Shown here piece after piece: positions 33,073-41,279 of a DNA stretch of 64,000 nt. This stretch comes from Arenibacter echinorum. GTDB taxonomy: Bacteria; Bacteroidota; Bacteroidia; Flavobacteriales; Flavobacteriaceae. A program made the translations under genes and the position numbers. Under the pieces are notes generated by a model. It had not been told where the DNA came from. It searched no databases and worked only from the letters and a program-made list of their open reading frames with translations. Positions within the stretch are counted from its first letter, which is position 1, and every line of letters begins with the position of its first letter. The DNA lies in the NCBI RefSeq assembly GCF_003259375.1, contig NZ_QLLN01000008.1:1-64000 (forward strand), in the 5' to 3' direction.

Positions 33073-34545
33073 ATGAAAAAAATCCTAGGCCTTCTATTAA
33101 TTGCCATTGTTCTTTCCTGTTCGGACAAAGATGATGACGCATTCGTCTTCCCAAAGGAGTCAACCGTGCAAAACTTTATGTGGCAAGGCCTGAATCAATG
33201 GTATTTTTGGCAGGCGGACGCCCCTAATTTGGGAGATAGCAGGTTCGCCACCAATGACGACTATGTGGCTTATCTAGAAACATACACTGATCCAGAGGAG
33301 TTTTTCTACCAGACCTGTTACAAACATACTAAGGTAGTTGGTAGTAGTTCCGCTATTGATAGGTTTAGTTTTGTTGAGGACGATTATGAAACACTGGTAA
33401 ATTCCTTAAGTGGCGTTTCAAAAAGCAATGGACTTGAATTTGGCCTTGCAAGAAATGAGGGCAGTACCGATCTTTTTGGATACGTACGATATATAATTCC
33501 GAACTCCCATGCATCTACCAAAGATATTGCCAGGGGGGATATTTTCACTAGAGTGAACGGGGTTCAACTGACCGATGCCAATTACATAAGCCTACTTTTT
33601 GGAAATACAGATACCTATACCCTTGGTATGGCAGATATTTCTGGTACTGTAGTAACCGATAATGACAGTGAAGTAACCTTGACCAAGTCTGCAGGATTGC
33701 AAGAAGATCCAATATTGGTAGCGAAAACCGTAGAGGTCAACGGAACCAAAATTGCCTATCTAATGTACAACGGTTTTACAAGTAGCTTTAATGAAGAACT
33801 AAATACAGTCTTCGGACAGTTTAAAACAGCAGGGGCAACGGAATTGGTGCTTGATCTTCGTTACAACCCTGGAGGTTCGGTAAACAGTTCCAGATTATTG
33901 GCCAGTATGGTATATGGCACCAATACTAGCGAATTATATGTAAGACAAAGATGGAACGATAAAATACAATCCATGCTGAATAAAGAGCAATTGGAAGATT
34001 ATTTTGCAAATAAAACAGACTCAGGATCTGCGTTAAACAGTCTAAACCTTAGTAAAGTATATGTTCTGGCAACAGGAAGCTCCGCATCGGCCAGTGAATT
34101 GGTAATGAACGGTCTGGCACCTTATGTCAATGTTTTTCATATTGGCGAAACTACCAGGGGCAAGAACGAATTTTCCGTTACCATGGTAGATGACGTAGAC
34201 AATGATTATATCTACAGGTCCGACAGGGAAAATAAAATAAACCCCAGTAATAGATGGGCCATGCAGCCTCTTATGGGGAGAAATGAAAATTCGGACGGTT
34301 TTTACGACTATACCTCTGGCTTGGCTCCCGATGTTGTATTAGCGGAAGATCTTGCTGATCTAGGAACATTAGGGGATGTAAACGAACCACTTTTTGCAAG
34401 GGCAATCCAAGAAATTACCGGAGTAAGTGCCAAAAAGGACTTTAGCGTAAAAATGCCAGTAAATGAAGTATCCAACTCCAAAATGTTTACGGCTATTAAG
34501 GATAATATGTATCTGGACAAACCTATTGATATTACTTTTCAATAA
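33073..34545 (+). CDS. S41 family peptidase, lipoprotein (copy 2)
   Basis: A 490-residue paralogue of the preceding gene, alignable over the whole length. Lipoprotein signal MKKILGLLLIAIVLSCSDKD. Shared blocks include VQNFMWQGLNQWYFWQ, RYIIPNSHASTKDIARGDIF, LRYNPGGSVNSSRLLASMVY and the serine motif SSASASELVMNGL. A distinct insert with two Cys-containing turns (FYQTCYKHTKVVG) occurs near residue 80 and is missing in copy 1. Separate promoter cannot be excluded since 93 bases lie between the genes. A bidirectional terminator follows. Confidence 0.92.
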   Translation: MKKILGLLLIAIVLSCSDKDDDAFVFPKESTVQNFMWQGLNQWYFWQADAPNLGDSRFATNDDYVAYLETYTDPEEFFYQTCYKHTKVVGSSSAIDRFSFVEDDYETLVNSLSGVSKSNGLEFGLARNEGSTDLFGYVRYIIPNSHASTKDIARGDIFTRVNGVQLTDANYISLLFGNTDTYTLGMADISGTVVTDNDSEVTLTKSAGLQEDPILVAKTVEVNGTKIAYLMYNGFTSSFNEELNTVFGQFKTAGATELVLDLRYNPGGSVNSSRLLASMVYGTNTSELYVRQRWNDKIQSMLNKEQLEDYFANKTDSGSALNSLNLSKVYVLATGSSASASELVMNGLAPYVNVFHIGETTRGKNEFSVTMVDDVDNDYIYRSDRENKINPSNRWAMQPLMGRNENSDGFYDYTSGLAPDVVLAEDLADLGTLGDVNEPLFARAIQEITGVSAKKDFSVKMPVNEVSNSKMFTAIKDNMYLDKPIDITFQ

Positions 34546-34579
34546 GCTTTGCTTATAGATTAATGCCCCACGGGCTATA

Positions 34580-34634
34580 AAACAAAAACCCCTCTTCTAC
34601 TTGGTCCTTGCCAGGTAAAAGAGGGGTTTTGTTA
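34580..34634. terminator. Bidirectional terminator between S41 copy 2 and btuG
   Basis: AACAAAAACCCCTCTT pairs with AAGAGGGGTTTTGTT around a 22-base loop. Both strands end in T-rich tracts, so it serves the convergent S41 and btuG-side genes. Confidence 0.8.
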
Positions 34635-34707
34635 TACATTCGTTATTGGTCAAATAACTTTCAGGATTTCCCTAACCAAAGAATACCCAACCTTATGGAC
34701 CAATAAC

Positions 34708-35763
34708 CTAATTAAAGTAAATTCCACCTGGAATAATCCCCACAGTTATAGCTTCTATAGCCATTTTGGTGTTTAGATCATAAACAGTAAGCGTTCCGTT
34801 ACTTGCATAATCGCCTGCATCTGTACCATACAACCTACCATTATTAATCACCATGCTATAAAAACTGACGTCTTCCAAGACGGCTTCCATGCCCAAGGTG
34901 GTTGACGACAAACTCTGTTCAAATACGGTATCTCCCAAATGATAGTACAAAACACCTCCATCTAAATTTAAACCACTGGGATGCTGGGTAGTTTCAAACT
35001 GGATATTGTTGTCCACCTCATTGGTGACCGTATTGATCTTTGACAGTACCCCGGCCGTTTCATCTTCCGTATAGGCAGGTTTACCTGAGGCCAATACCCA
35101 TAAGTTGCCGGAGGCATCCAATTGCATAGAATTGGGTGCATCCCCTACCGCAAGCGTTTTTATTACCTCATTGGTAGCGGTATTGATAACCGAAACCTTA
35201 TTGTTCTGCCCCCAAGCACCCTGATGGGCTACATAAACTGTATTGTCCTTGGCCAAAATGGCTTCAGGGCCCAAAGCTACAGATATGGTGCCTTCCACCG
35301 CATAATCCTGAAGATTGATAATGGCTACAAAATCATCTGTTTCATCGGCAGTATCACCCCAGTTGGTAACATACCCCTTGCCGTTGGCTTCAATAAAATA
35401 CCTCGGGTTGTTCAATCCGTCGGTAATGCTCGCTATTTTTTCAAAAGTATACCTGTTTACTACATTTATCTTGTTGGAGACATTGGCTACTATAAACGCC
35501 TCATCCTCCGTAAATCCTATCGACTGTACAACGTTTCCAAGATCCTCATCATTCTTCATTTTATAAATTCCGTTATTTACTACGGATAGATCCTCGGAAA
35601 TAAATGTGACCGTTCCCGTGCCATTGCTAAAGGGGCCTTCATTGGAAACCAATATTCCATTTGCGTAATCACCCAAAGGCTCTTGATCCTGCTCATCATC
35701 GTTGGAACATGACCAGGAAAGGCCTATAGTCAATAGGGATAAAAAAACATTTCTACTCTTCAT
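34708..35763 (-). CDS. btuG: BtuG-like surface beta-propeller lipoprotein
   Basis: A 351-residue lipoprotein (lipobox in IGLSWSC, then Asp/Glu-rich residues that favour surface export). The rest is YncE-like beta-propeller repeats: VNRYTFEKIASI, VINTATNEVIKTLAVGDAPNSM, INTVTNEVDNNIQ, YDLNTKMAIEAI. It lies 14 bases after the TonB receptor gene in the riboswitch-controlled transcript. In Bacteroides, BtuG is a propeller lipoprotein that captures vitamin B12 and caps BtuB; position, fold and export signal fit that role. Generic annotation would be DUF5074/YncE. Confidence 0.8.
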   Translation of the reverse strand: MKSRNVFLSLLTIGLSWSCSNDDEQDQEPLGDYANGILVSNEGPFSNGTGTVTFISEDLSVVNNGIYKMKNDEDLGNVVQSIGFTEDEAFIVANVSNKINVVNRYTFEKIASITDGLNNPRYFIEANGKGYVTNWGDTADETDDFVAIINLQDYAVEGTISVALGPEAILAKDNTVYVAHQGAWGQNNKVSVINTATNEVIKTLAVGDAPNSMQLDASGNLWVLASGKPAYTEDETAGVLSKINTVTNEVDNNIQFETTQHPSGLNLDGGVLYYHLGDTVFEQSLSSTTLGMEAVLEDVSFYSMVINNGRLYGTDAGDYASNGTLTVYDLNTKMAIEAITVGIIPGGIYFN

Positions 35764-35777
35764 TTGTTTAAACTGTT

Positions 35778-37628
35778 TTAAAATTTAGTAATTAATTGTA
35801 GTTGAAAATTTCTATTGGGCATGGGCCTATAGGCCACGTTCTGATAATTTTTATTAAACAGGTTGTTCACTTTTAAACCTAAAATAAATTTGATTTTGGA
35901 AATGTCAGGCCAATGGTAATCCAATCCTATGTTGCCAACTGTATAAGAGGGCAAACTGTCGCTATTGTCTGTAGTGGTATAGACCGATCCATTGTATAAA
36001 AATTGATAAAAAGCTACCAACTTCTTATATTGATAGGCCACATTAGACCTCAACATATGCTCAGGGACATAGAGTAGTTGATTTTTGGTTGCATTATCGA
36101 TTGATTTAGTATAGGCATATTCACTTTCCCAAACCAATTCTTGGCTTCCCCATTTCCTTTTCCAATCAAAACCCAGTTCCAGACCGTACTGGGAAACATC
36201 CTGAACATTCATAGCCATCCAAATTCCTTGTGCATTGGGCCTCCATTGAATTAAATTATCGGTTGTTATGCTATATGCATTTAATGAGAGTGCTAGGTTT
36301 TTAACTTCAAGCGTCTGCCCCAGTTCCAACTGCCAAGAGGTTTCTGGCAAAACTTCCAAATTACCACTGGCCCCTGCCCCAGACCAGTAAAGGTCATTAA
36401 ATGTAGGAACCCTATGGTTTTTGGATGCGTTCATATTTATAGTGTAGTTTTTGGCTACCTTATAACTGCCGTTCAGTGAAAAAAGAAAGGGGCTTTGATA
36501 ATCGCTGACCACTTCCTGTCTCAGGTTTACACCATAATTTAATTTATCTGAGAGTTCATGGGAAAAAAGAAAAGTACCGGAAACAAAATTTCTTTGGGCA
36601 TTTTCAATAGAAGCCCCTTTGGCCCAAATGGAAGAAATGTCTACAATTCCATTCAAGGTAATTTTGTTCCATTGATATTTGTAATCGTAGTTGGCAAGGA
36701 GGGTGTTGGCTTGCCCAAAGCTAAACTCATCCCTCTGCTTATTTGGGAAATAACGATAACGTTCGTATAAATGCCCCACTTTTAAACGTGCAATCTTCCG
36801 TTCGTTAAAGCTGCTCAACTCTATGAGCGACCTGTGGTTTAAATCCGTGTAATTTTCATCGGCCGGAGCCGTCAAGGTCCCAGAAAAATTCCTGTCCCCA
36901 TTAAAGGTATTGTGGTACAATTTTAAGATTTGTTGATCGGACAAAATAAAACCAACATTTGCATTTAAATTAAGTTGATCATAAGCACCATTCTCGTTTC
37001 TGCTGTCTGTTCCGAGATACTTATAATCGTTATCCGAAGCTATGTGGTTGATTCCAATATGAAAAGAGGTTTTTTCTGTACCAAGGGAAGTATTAAAAGC
37101 CAGTTTGCTAGTATTGAAACTACCATAACTTGTCTGTAAACTATTTTTCCAGCTGTCATTAAACCTGAAGCTATCGTTTAACAGAATTGTTCCGCCAACT
37201 GCACCACTCCCATATTGCACGGAGCCCCCGCCACTTCTGACAACAACATCCCCATAATTCCCTGGAATCAAAGTATTGAAATCTGTCTGACCGGTAAGTT
37301 GTGAATTTATATTAATCCCGTTCCATACTACAGCTGTTTGCTGGGCATTGGTTCCCCGAAATGAAGCTGAAGAGACCATTCCATAACCATTTTCCTTAAA
37401 ATACACATTGGAATTGTACCGCAGTAAATCGGTTAGTGAGGTGCCACTTTTTTGTTGAACGGAATCATTGACTACCCTAACTTTTGTTCCTTTTGAAAAA
37501 TGAAGCAGCTTGGCGTCGCTTAAAATAACCTCGTCCAAAACAATAACACCATCTCTCTGTCCAAAAACTTGAACAAAGGCCAATAGTCCAATAAAAAATA
37601 AAAATATTTGCTTTTTTTCCATATTCAA
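35778..37628 (-). CDS. btuB: TonB-dependent vitamin B12 receptor (BtuB-like)
   Basis: A 616-residue outer-membrane receptor with a signal peptide (residues about 1-23), a plug domain (TSLTDLLRYNSNVYFKENG, SFRGTNAQQTAVVWNGININ, GSVQYGSGAVGGTI) and a 22-strand barrel ending in FQLQLITKF with the terminal Phe. There is no carboxypeptidase-like N-terminal domain, unlike SusC. The cobalamin riboswitch lies 40-240 bases upstream on the same strand and BtuG follows, so the substrate is a corrinoid. First structural gene of the riboswitch transcript. Confidence 0.93.
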   Translation of the reverse strand: MNMEKKQIFLFFIGLLAFVQVFGQRDGVIVLDEVILSDAKLLHFSKGTKVRVVNDSVQQKSGTSLTDLLRYNSNVYFKENGYGMVSSASFRGTNAQQTAVVWNGININSQLTGQTDFNTLIPGNYGDVVVRSGGGSVQYGSGAVGGTILLNDSFRFNDSWKNSLQTSYGSFNTSKLAFNTSLGTEKTSFHIGINHIASDNDYKYLGTDSRNENGAYDQLNLNANVGFILSDQQILKLYHNTFNGDRNFSGTLTAPADENYTDLNHRSLIELSSFNERKIARLKVGHLYERYRYFPNKQRDEFSFGQANTLLANYDYKYQWNKITLNGIVDISSIWAKGASIENAQRNFVSGTFLFSHELSDKLNYGVNLRQEVVSDYQSPFLFSLNGSYKVAKNYTINMNASKNHRVPTFNDLYWSGAGASGNLEVLPETSWQLELGQTLEVKNLALSLNAYSITTDNLIQWRPNAQGIWMAMNVQDVSQYGLELGFDWKRKWGSQELVWESEYAYTKSIDNATKNQLLYVPEHMLRSNVAYQYKKLVAFYQFLYNGSVYTTTDNSDSLPSYTVGNIGLDYHWPDISKIKFILGLKVNNLFNKNYQNVAYRPMPNRNFQLQLITKF

Positions 37629-37670
37629 GAAGATCCTTTGCCCGAAGATCTATTCTATTTTGTGCTGAAT

Positions 37671-37866
37671 ATGGCAGGTCTCCTGACTTGCGTACTATCA
37701 TTTACCTTCCCACCCCATAATTTAGGGCAGTGGTATTAGAAGAAATGATAGCCATCCAATAAACATGGATTAAGCTCACAGTTGCGGGAACAGTTTCGGA
37801 GTTTCACCGAATTCCCTTTTAATCCTATCCCCAACACATTAGGGAATAGAAACCAAAATTCGCAGC
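37671..37866 (-). promoter_or_regulatory. Cobalamin (AdoCbl) riboswitch
   Basis: Read on the minus strand, the element has the 5' stem region, a conserved core GGGAATTCGGTGAAACTCCG, then CTGTTCCCGCAACTGTGAG and the 3' B12-box AGTCAGGAGACCTGCC ending at 37673. These are the signature segments of cobalamin riboswitches. It sits in the btuB leader, 43 bases before the start codon, and should reduce receptor synthesis when cobalamin is plentiful. No copy is seen in front of the divergent btuF gene. Confidence 0.95.
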
Positions 37867-37873
37867 GAAACTA

Positions 37874-38005
37874 CTACTTTTTTTCGGAAGTATCACTGTA
37901 CTTTTTTCTATTTAGTTTATAGGCTAACCAGATAAAACCAACAATAAAGTGCAAGACTATAACAGCCGCAATAATATAAATTAGGGTGTTGGACTCTCCT
38001 CTCAT
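37874..38005 (-). CDS. Small membrane protein upstream of the B12 riboswitch
   Basis: A 43-residue ORF. It reads MRGESNTLIYIIAAVIVLHF then IVGFIWLAYKLNRKKYSDTS and ends EKK: a short polar N-terminus, one membrane helix (residues about 8-29) and a basic C-terminus, following the positive-inside rule. The stop codon lies about eight bases from the 5' end of the riboswitch. It is on the same strand as btuB, so it may share a transcript or contain the btuB promoter. I do not recognise the family; coding potential rests on topology and position. Confidence 0.6.
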   Translation of the reverse strand: MRGESNTLIYIIAAVIVLHFIVGFIWLAYKLNRKKYSDTSEKK

Positions 38006-38130
38006 AATTTTTTATTTGTCCAAAAATAAATACTCTTATAGCAATAAATTATGACCATTGTTAGGCTTTTAGAAATTTTGATTCAAGAAATTAATGCTAC
38101 TTTTGAATTCTTAAACAAACCTTTAGCCCC

Positions 38131-39276
38131 TTGAACAAAGCCCTTCTATTCCTATTCCTTCTATGTATTTGTTCTTGCAAACAGCCTAAAAAGGAGACTG
38201 TTTCCAGTTCTGTGTTATCGCAACCAGTAAACATAGAATATGCCCAAGGTTTTACCATTGATAGGACATCGCCAGATGTAACCATTATTAAAGTATCCTC
38301 ACCTTGGCCAGAATCTGAAGCCAGTTTTATCTATGCTCTGGTAGCTAAAGAAAAATTGTCGACCATAACATTGAATAGGGATGAGTACGATGCCATTATT
38401 GGGGTGCCCGTCCAAAAAATAGTTGTAACCTCTACCACCCATATCCCCGCATTGGAAGCACTGGGAGCGGCTGATAAATTAATAGGATTCCCAGATACGG
38501 AGTACGTATCCTCCCCAAAGACCAGAACACGAATAAATTTGGGATTGGTGCAGGAATTGGGCAACAATGAATCCTTAAATTCAGAAATGGTAATCGCCCT
38601 AAATCCCGAAGTAGTGGTAGGATTTAGCATTAACCACGAAAACAAGGCCTACGAAACTATTCAACGATCCAATATTCCGGTAGTTTACAATGGGGATTGG
38701 ACAGAGCAAACACCTTTGGGAAAGGCGGAATGGATAAAGTATTTTGCCCCATTTTTCCAAAAGGAGGAAATGGCCGATAGTATATTCCGTACTATTGCAG
38801 ATAATTACAATAACGCAAAGACGCTTGCAAAAAAGGCAAATAACAGACCTAGGGTTCTAAGCGGAGCCCTTTATAAGGATATCTGGTACCTGCCAGGTGG
38901 AAAAAGTTGGGCCTCTAAATTTATAGAAGATGCAAATGCAGAATATTTATGGAAGGATACGGCTTCAAATGGAAGCCTTTCCCTAAGTTTGGAAAGTGTA
39001 CTTGAGCGTGCCCATGATGCCGATTTCTGGATTTCCCCCTCACAATTTGGGAGTTATTCGGAACTAAGCGAAGCCAACCGACATTATACCCAGTTTTCTG
39101 CTTTCAGAAATAGAAAGGTGTATACCTATGCCAATTCCAAAGGGGAAACTGGGGGATTGCTCTATTTTGAACTGGCACCGAACAGACCGGATTTGGTCCT
39201 AAAAGACCTTATCCATATTTTTCATCCCGAGCTGCTTCCCAACTATATACCGACCTTTTTTAAACCCTTGGATTAA
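38131..39276 (+). CDS. btuF: Cobalamin/siderophore-type ABC substrate-binding lipoprotein
   Basis: A 381-residue class III periplasmic binding protein. It starts at TTG (38131): an in-frame stop lies two codons upstream and the lipoprotein signal MNKALLFLFLLCICSC needs this start. Two lobes are joined by a long helix, with typical blocks VVTSTTHIPALEALGAADKL, VIALNPEVVVGFS, NIPVVYNGDW and YLPGGKSWASKFIEDANAEY. It hands its ligand to the permease encoded next, and the stop codon abuts the permease start. Cobalamin is inferred from the divergent riboswitch-btuB genes; a siderophore is the alternative. Confidence 0.88.
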   Translation: MNKALLFLFLLCICSCKQPKKETVSSSVLSQPVNIEYAQGFTIDRTSPDVTIIKVSSPWPESEASFIYALVAKEKLSTITLNRDEYDAIIGVPVQKIVVTSTTHIPALEALGAADKLIGFPDTEYVSSPKTRTRINLGLVQELGNNESLNSEMVIALNPEVVVGFSINHENKAYETIQRSNIPVVYNGDWTEQTPLGKAEWIKYFAPFFQKEEMADSIFRTIADNYNNAKTLAKKANNRPRVLSGALYKDIWYLPGGKSWASKFIEDANAEYLWKDTASNGSLSLSLESVLERAHDADFWISPSQFGSYSELSEANRHYTQFSAFRNRKVYTYANSKGETGGLLYFELAPNRPDLVLKDLIHIFHPELLPNYIPTFFKPLD

Positions 39277-40308
39277 GTGCTTCAATTAAAAACATATAGA
39301 ACCTATTTTGTCCTTCTGCTGATGGTAATGTTGGTTTGTTTTATGGTGAACATTAGCTTAGGCTCGGTATCCATTCCCTTACAGGATACGTGGAACGCTA
39401 TAATCGGAAGAACCACCCAAGTAGATTCTTGGAGCTATATTATTTGGAACTATAGAATTCCCAAAGCCTTAACCGCCATATTAGTAGGTAGTGGTTTGGC
39501 CTTAAGTGGTTTATTGATGCAGACCTTATTTCGAAATCCCTTGGCCGGCCCCTTTGTTTTGGGCATAAGCGCCGGCGCAAGTTTAGGCGCTGCCCTATTA
39601 ATTTTAGGGTCCTCCCTATTCTCCGGTATTTTAGCCTTCGGAATGGTAAATGATATTTCCTTGGCATTGGCGTCCAGTATCGGGAGCTTTCTGGTGTTAT
39701 TGGCCGTCATGATTGTTGCCGCCAAGGTAAAGGACACTATGGCCCTTCTCATCATAGGCCTAATGTTCGGCAGTATTACCACCGCAGTGGTGAGCGTATT
39801 GTCCTATTTTTCCACCGCCGAAAAATTACAGCAATATGTATATTGGTCTTTTGGAAGTATCGGGAATCTATCCTGGAACCAACTTTTATTGTTATTAATG
39901 ATTATAGCAATTGGAATTTTGATCAGTATTTTTTCCATAAAACCCCTAAACGCCCTTTTATTGGGAGAAAGCTATGCCAAAAGTCTGGGGGTAAATATGA
40001 AGCGATCCCGGTATTCCATAATTGTTGCCACGGGATTGTTGGCAGGTGGCGTAACTGCATTTGCAGGCCCCATTGCCTTTATAGGCCTGGCCGTGCCACA
40101 TTTGACCCGACAAATTTTCAATACCACCGATCACAAAGTTTTGGTTCCGGCAGTATTGATTTATGGTGCTATTTTAATGCTGATTTGCGATACCATTGCC
40201 CAACTTCCCAGTTCGGCCAGTGTTTTACCCATTAACGCCATAACATCCATCATTGGAGCACCTGTGGTTATTTGGCTGCTATTAAGGAAAAGAAAAATGA
40301 TTTTTTAA
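39277..40308 (+). CDS. btuC: FecCD-type ABC transporter permease
   Basis: A 343-residue integral membrane protein of the BtuC/FecCD family with about ten helices. It begins at GTG immediately after the btuF stop codon. Family blocks are seen: NYRIPKALTAILVGSGLALS, QTLFRNPLAGPFVLGISAGA, PLNALLLGESYAKSLGVNMK (the coupling helix that meets the ATPase) and GPIAFIGLAVPHLTR. With BtuF and the ATPase it forms the inner-membrane corrinoid importer. Confidence 0.92.
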   Translation: MLQLKTYRTYFVLLLMVMLVCFMVNISLGSVSIPLQDTWNAIIGRTTQVDSWSYIIWNYRIPKALTAILVGSGLALSGLLMQTLFRNPLAGPFVLGISAGASLGAALLILGSSLFSGILAFGMVNDISLALASSIGSFLVLLAVMIVAAKVKDTMALLIIGLMFGSITTAVVSVLSYFSTAEKLQQYVYWSFGSIGNLSWNQLLLLLMIIAIGILISIFSIKPLNALLLGESYAKSLGVNMKRSRYSIIVATGLLAGGVTAFAGPIAFIGLAVPHLTRQIFNTTDHKVLVPAVLIYGAILMLICDTIAQLPSSASVLPINAITSIIGAPVVIWLLLRKRKMIF

Positions 40309-40420
40309 TTCTTGATCAATATCGGGCAGCGGTAATGTACCTTCTATGAATAAGTAGTGTAGAATGAGATATTAACACAGAAAAAAAGGAATAACTTAGC
40401 AACTTAATAATTTACCTAAA

Positions 40421-41215
40421 ATAGATACCACTACTCCCCATATCGCCCTAAAAACGGAAAACCTAAGCATAGGTTATGCCAACAAGAAGCAACTGTCCTG
40501 CATTGCCCGGGATATAAATTTTTCCCTTGTGAAAGGGGAACTTGCCTCAATTGTAGGTATTAATGGTATTGGTAAGTCTACCTTATTGCGTACCCTTGGC
40601 AATGTACAGCCTAAATTATCTGGCAGTATTACTTTGAACATGTTGCCTATGGAACAACATACTATAGCCGAACTGGCAGCTGAAGTAAGTGTTGTTTTAA
40701 CAGAACCCATTGCCTCCAAAAATTTAACGGTATTGGAACTGATTAGTCTAGGTCGGCAGCCTTACACCAATTGGATAGGTACACTTACCTCAGATGACAG
40801 AGATCAGATCTCCATGGCACTGGACATGGTCCAAATTTCAGAATTAAAGTCCAAAAAATGTTATGAACTAAGCGACGGACAATTGCAGCGTGTAATGATC
40901 GCCAGGGCCATAGCACAGGATACCCAGCTAGTTTTACTAGATGAGCCTACAACACATTTGGATCTATACCATAAGGTACAAATATTGAAATTGCTCAAAT
41001 CCATAGCCCACACAACAAAAAAAACCATCCTCTTTACTACCCACGAAATTGAAATTGCAATTCAGTTGTGTGACAAAATGTTGATTTTGGAAAAACACCA
41101 AAGCAGCTTTGGTTCCCCTTGTGAATTGATACAACAGAAAAGTTTTGAAAATTTGTTCCCTACAGACACCATTACTTTCGATGCCCAAACAGGTTCTTTT
41201 AGAGTTAATAAGTAA
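40421..41215 (+). CDS. btuD: ABC transporter ATP-binding protein, ATA start inferred
   Basis: An ATPase of about 264 residues. Walker A (GINGIGKST), Q-loop region, signature LSDGQLQRV, Walker B (LVLLDEPTT) and switch His (TTHE) are intact. The frame is open from 40400 and the family N-terminus (ALKTENLSIGY with the A-loop aromatic) is encoded from about 40445, but no ATG, GTG or TTG lies upstream of GTG 40529. The only well-placed codon is ATA at 40421. Starting at 40529 would delete the first beta-strand and A-loop. Either ATA is used or a base is wrong. Confidence 0.85.
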   Translation: MDTTTPHIALKTENLSIGYANKKQLSCIARDINFSLVKGELASIVGINGIGKSTLLRTLGNVQPKLSGSITLNMLPMEQHTIAELAAEVSVVLTEPIASKNLTVLELISLGRQPYTNWIGTLTSDDRDQISMALDMVQISELKSKKCYELSDGQLQRVMIARAIAQDTQLVLLDEPTTHLDLYHKVQILKLLKSIAHTTKKTILFTTHEIEIAIQLCDKMLILEKHQSSFGSPCELIQQKSFENLFPTDTITFDAQTGSFRVNK

Positions 41216-41279
41216 TAAAAGTCAACATCACTATTTTTTAACACAATCCACTATCTTTACGGCAAAGATCAATAATTAA

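Noticed and set aside
38005..38131. Second cobalamin riboswitch in front of btuF on the plus strand
   Set aside because: Only about 126 bases lie between the small ORF start and btuF, and none of the B12-box segments is present on the plus strand.
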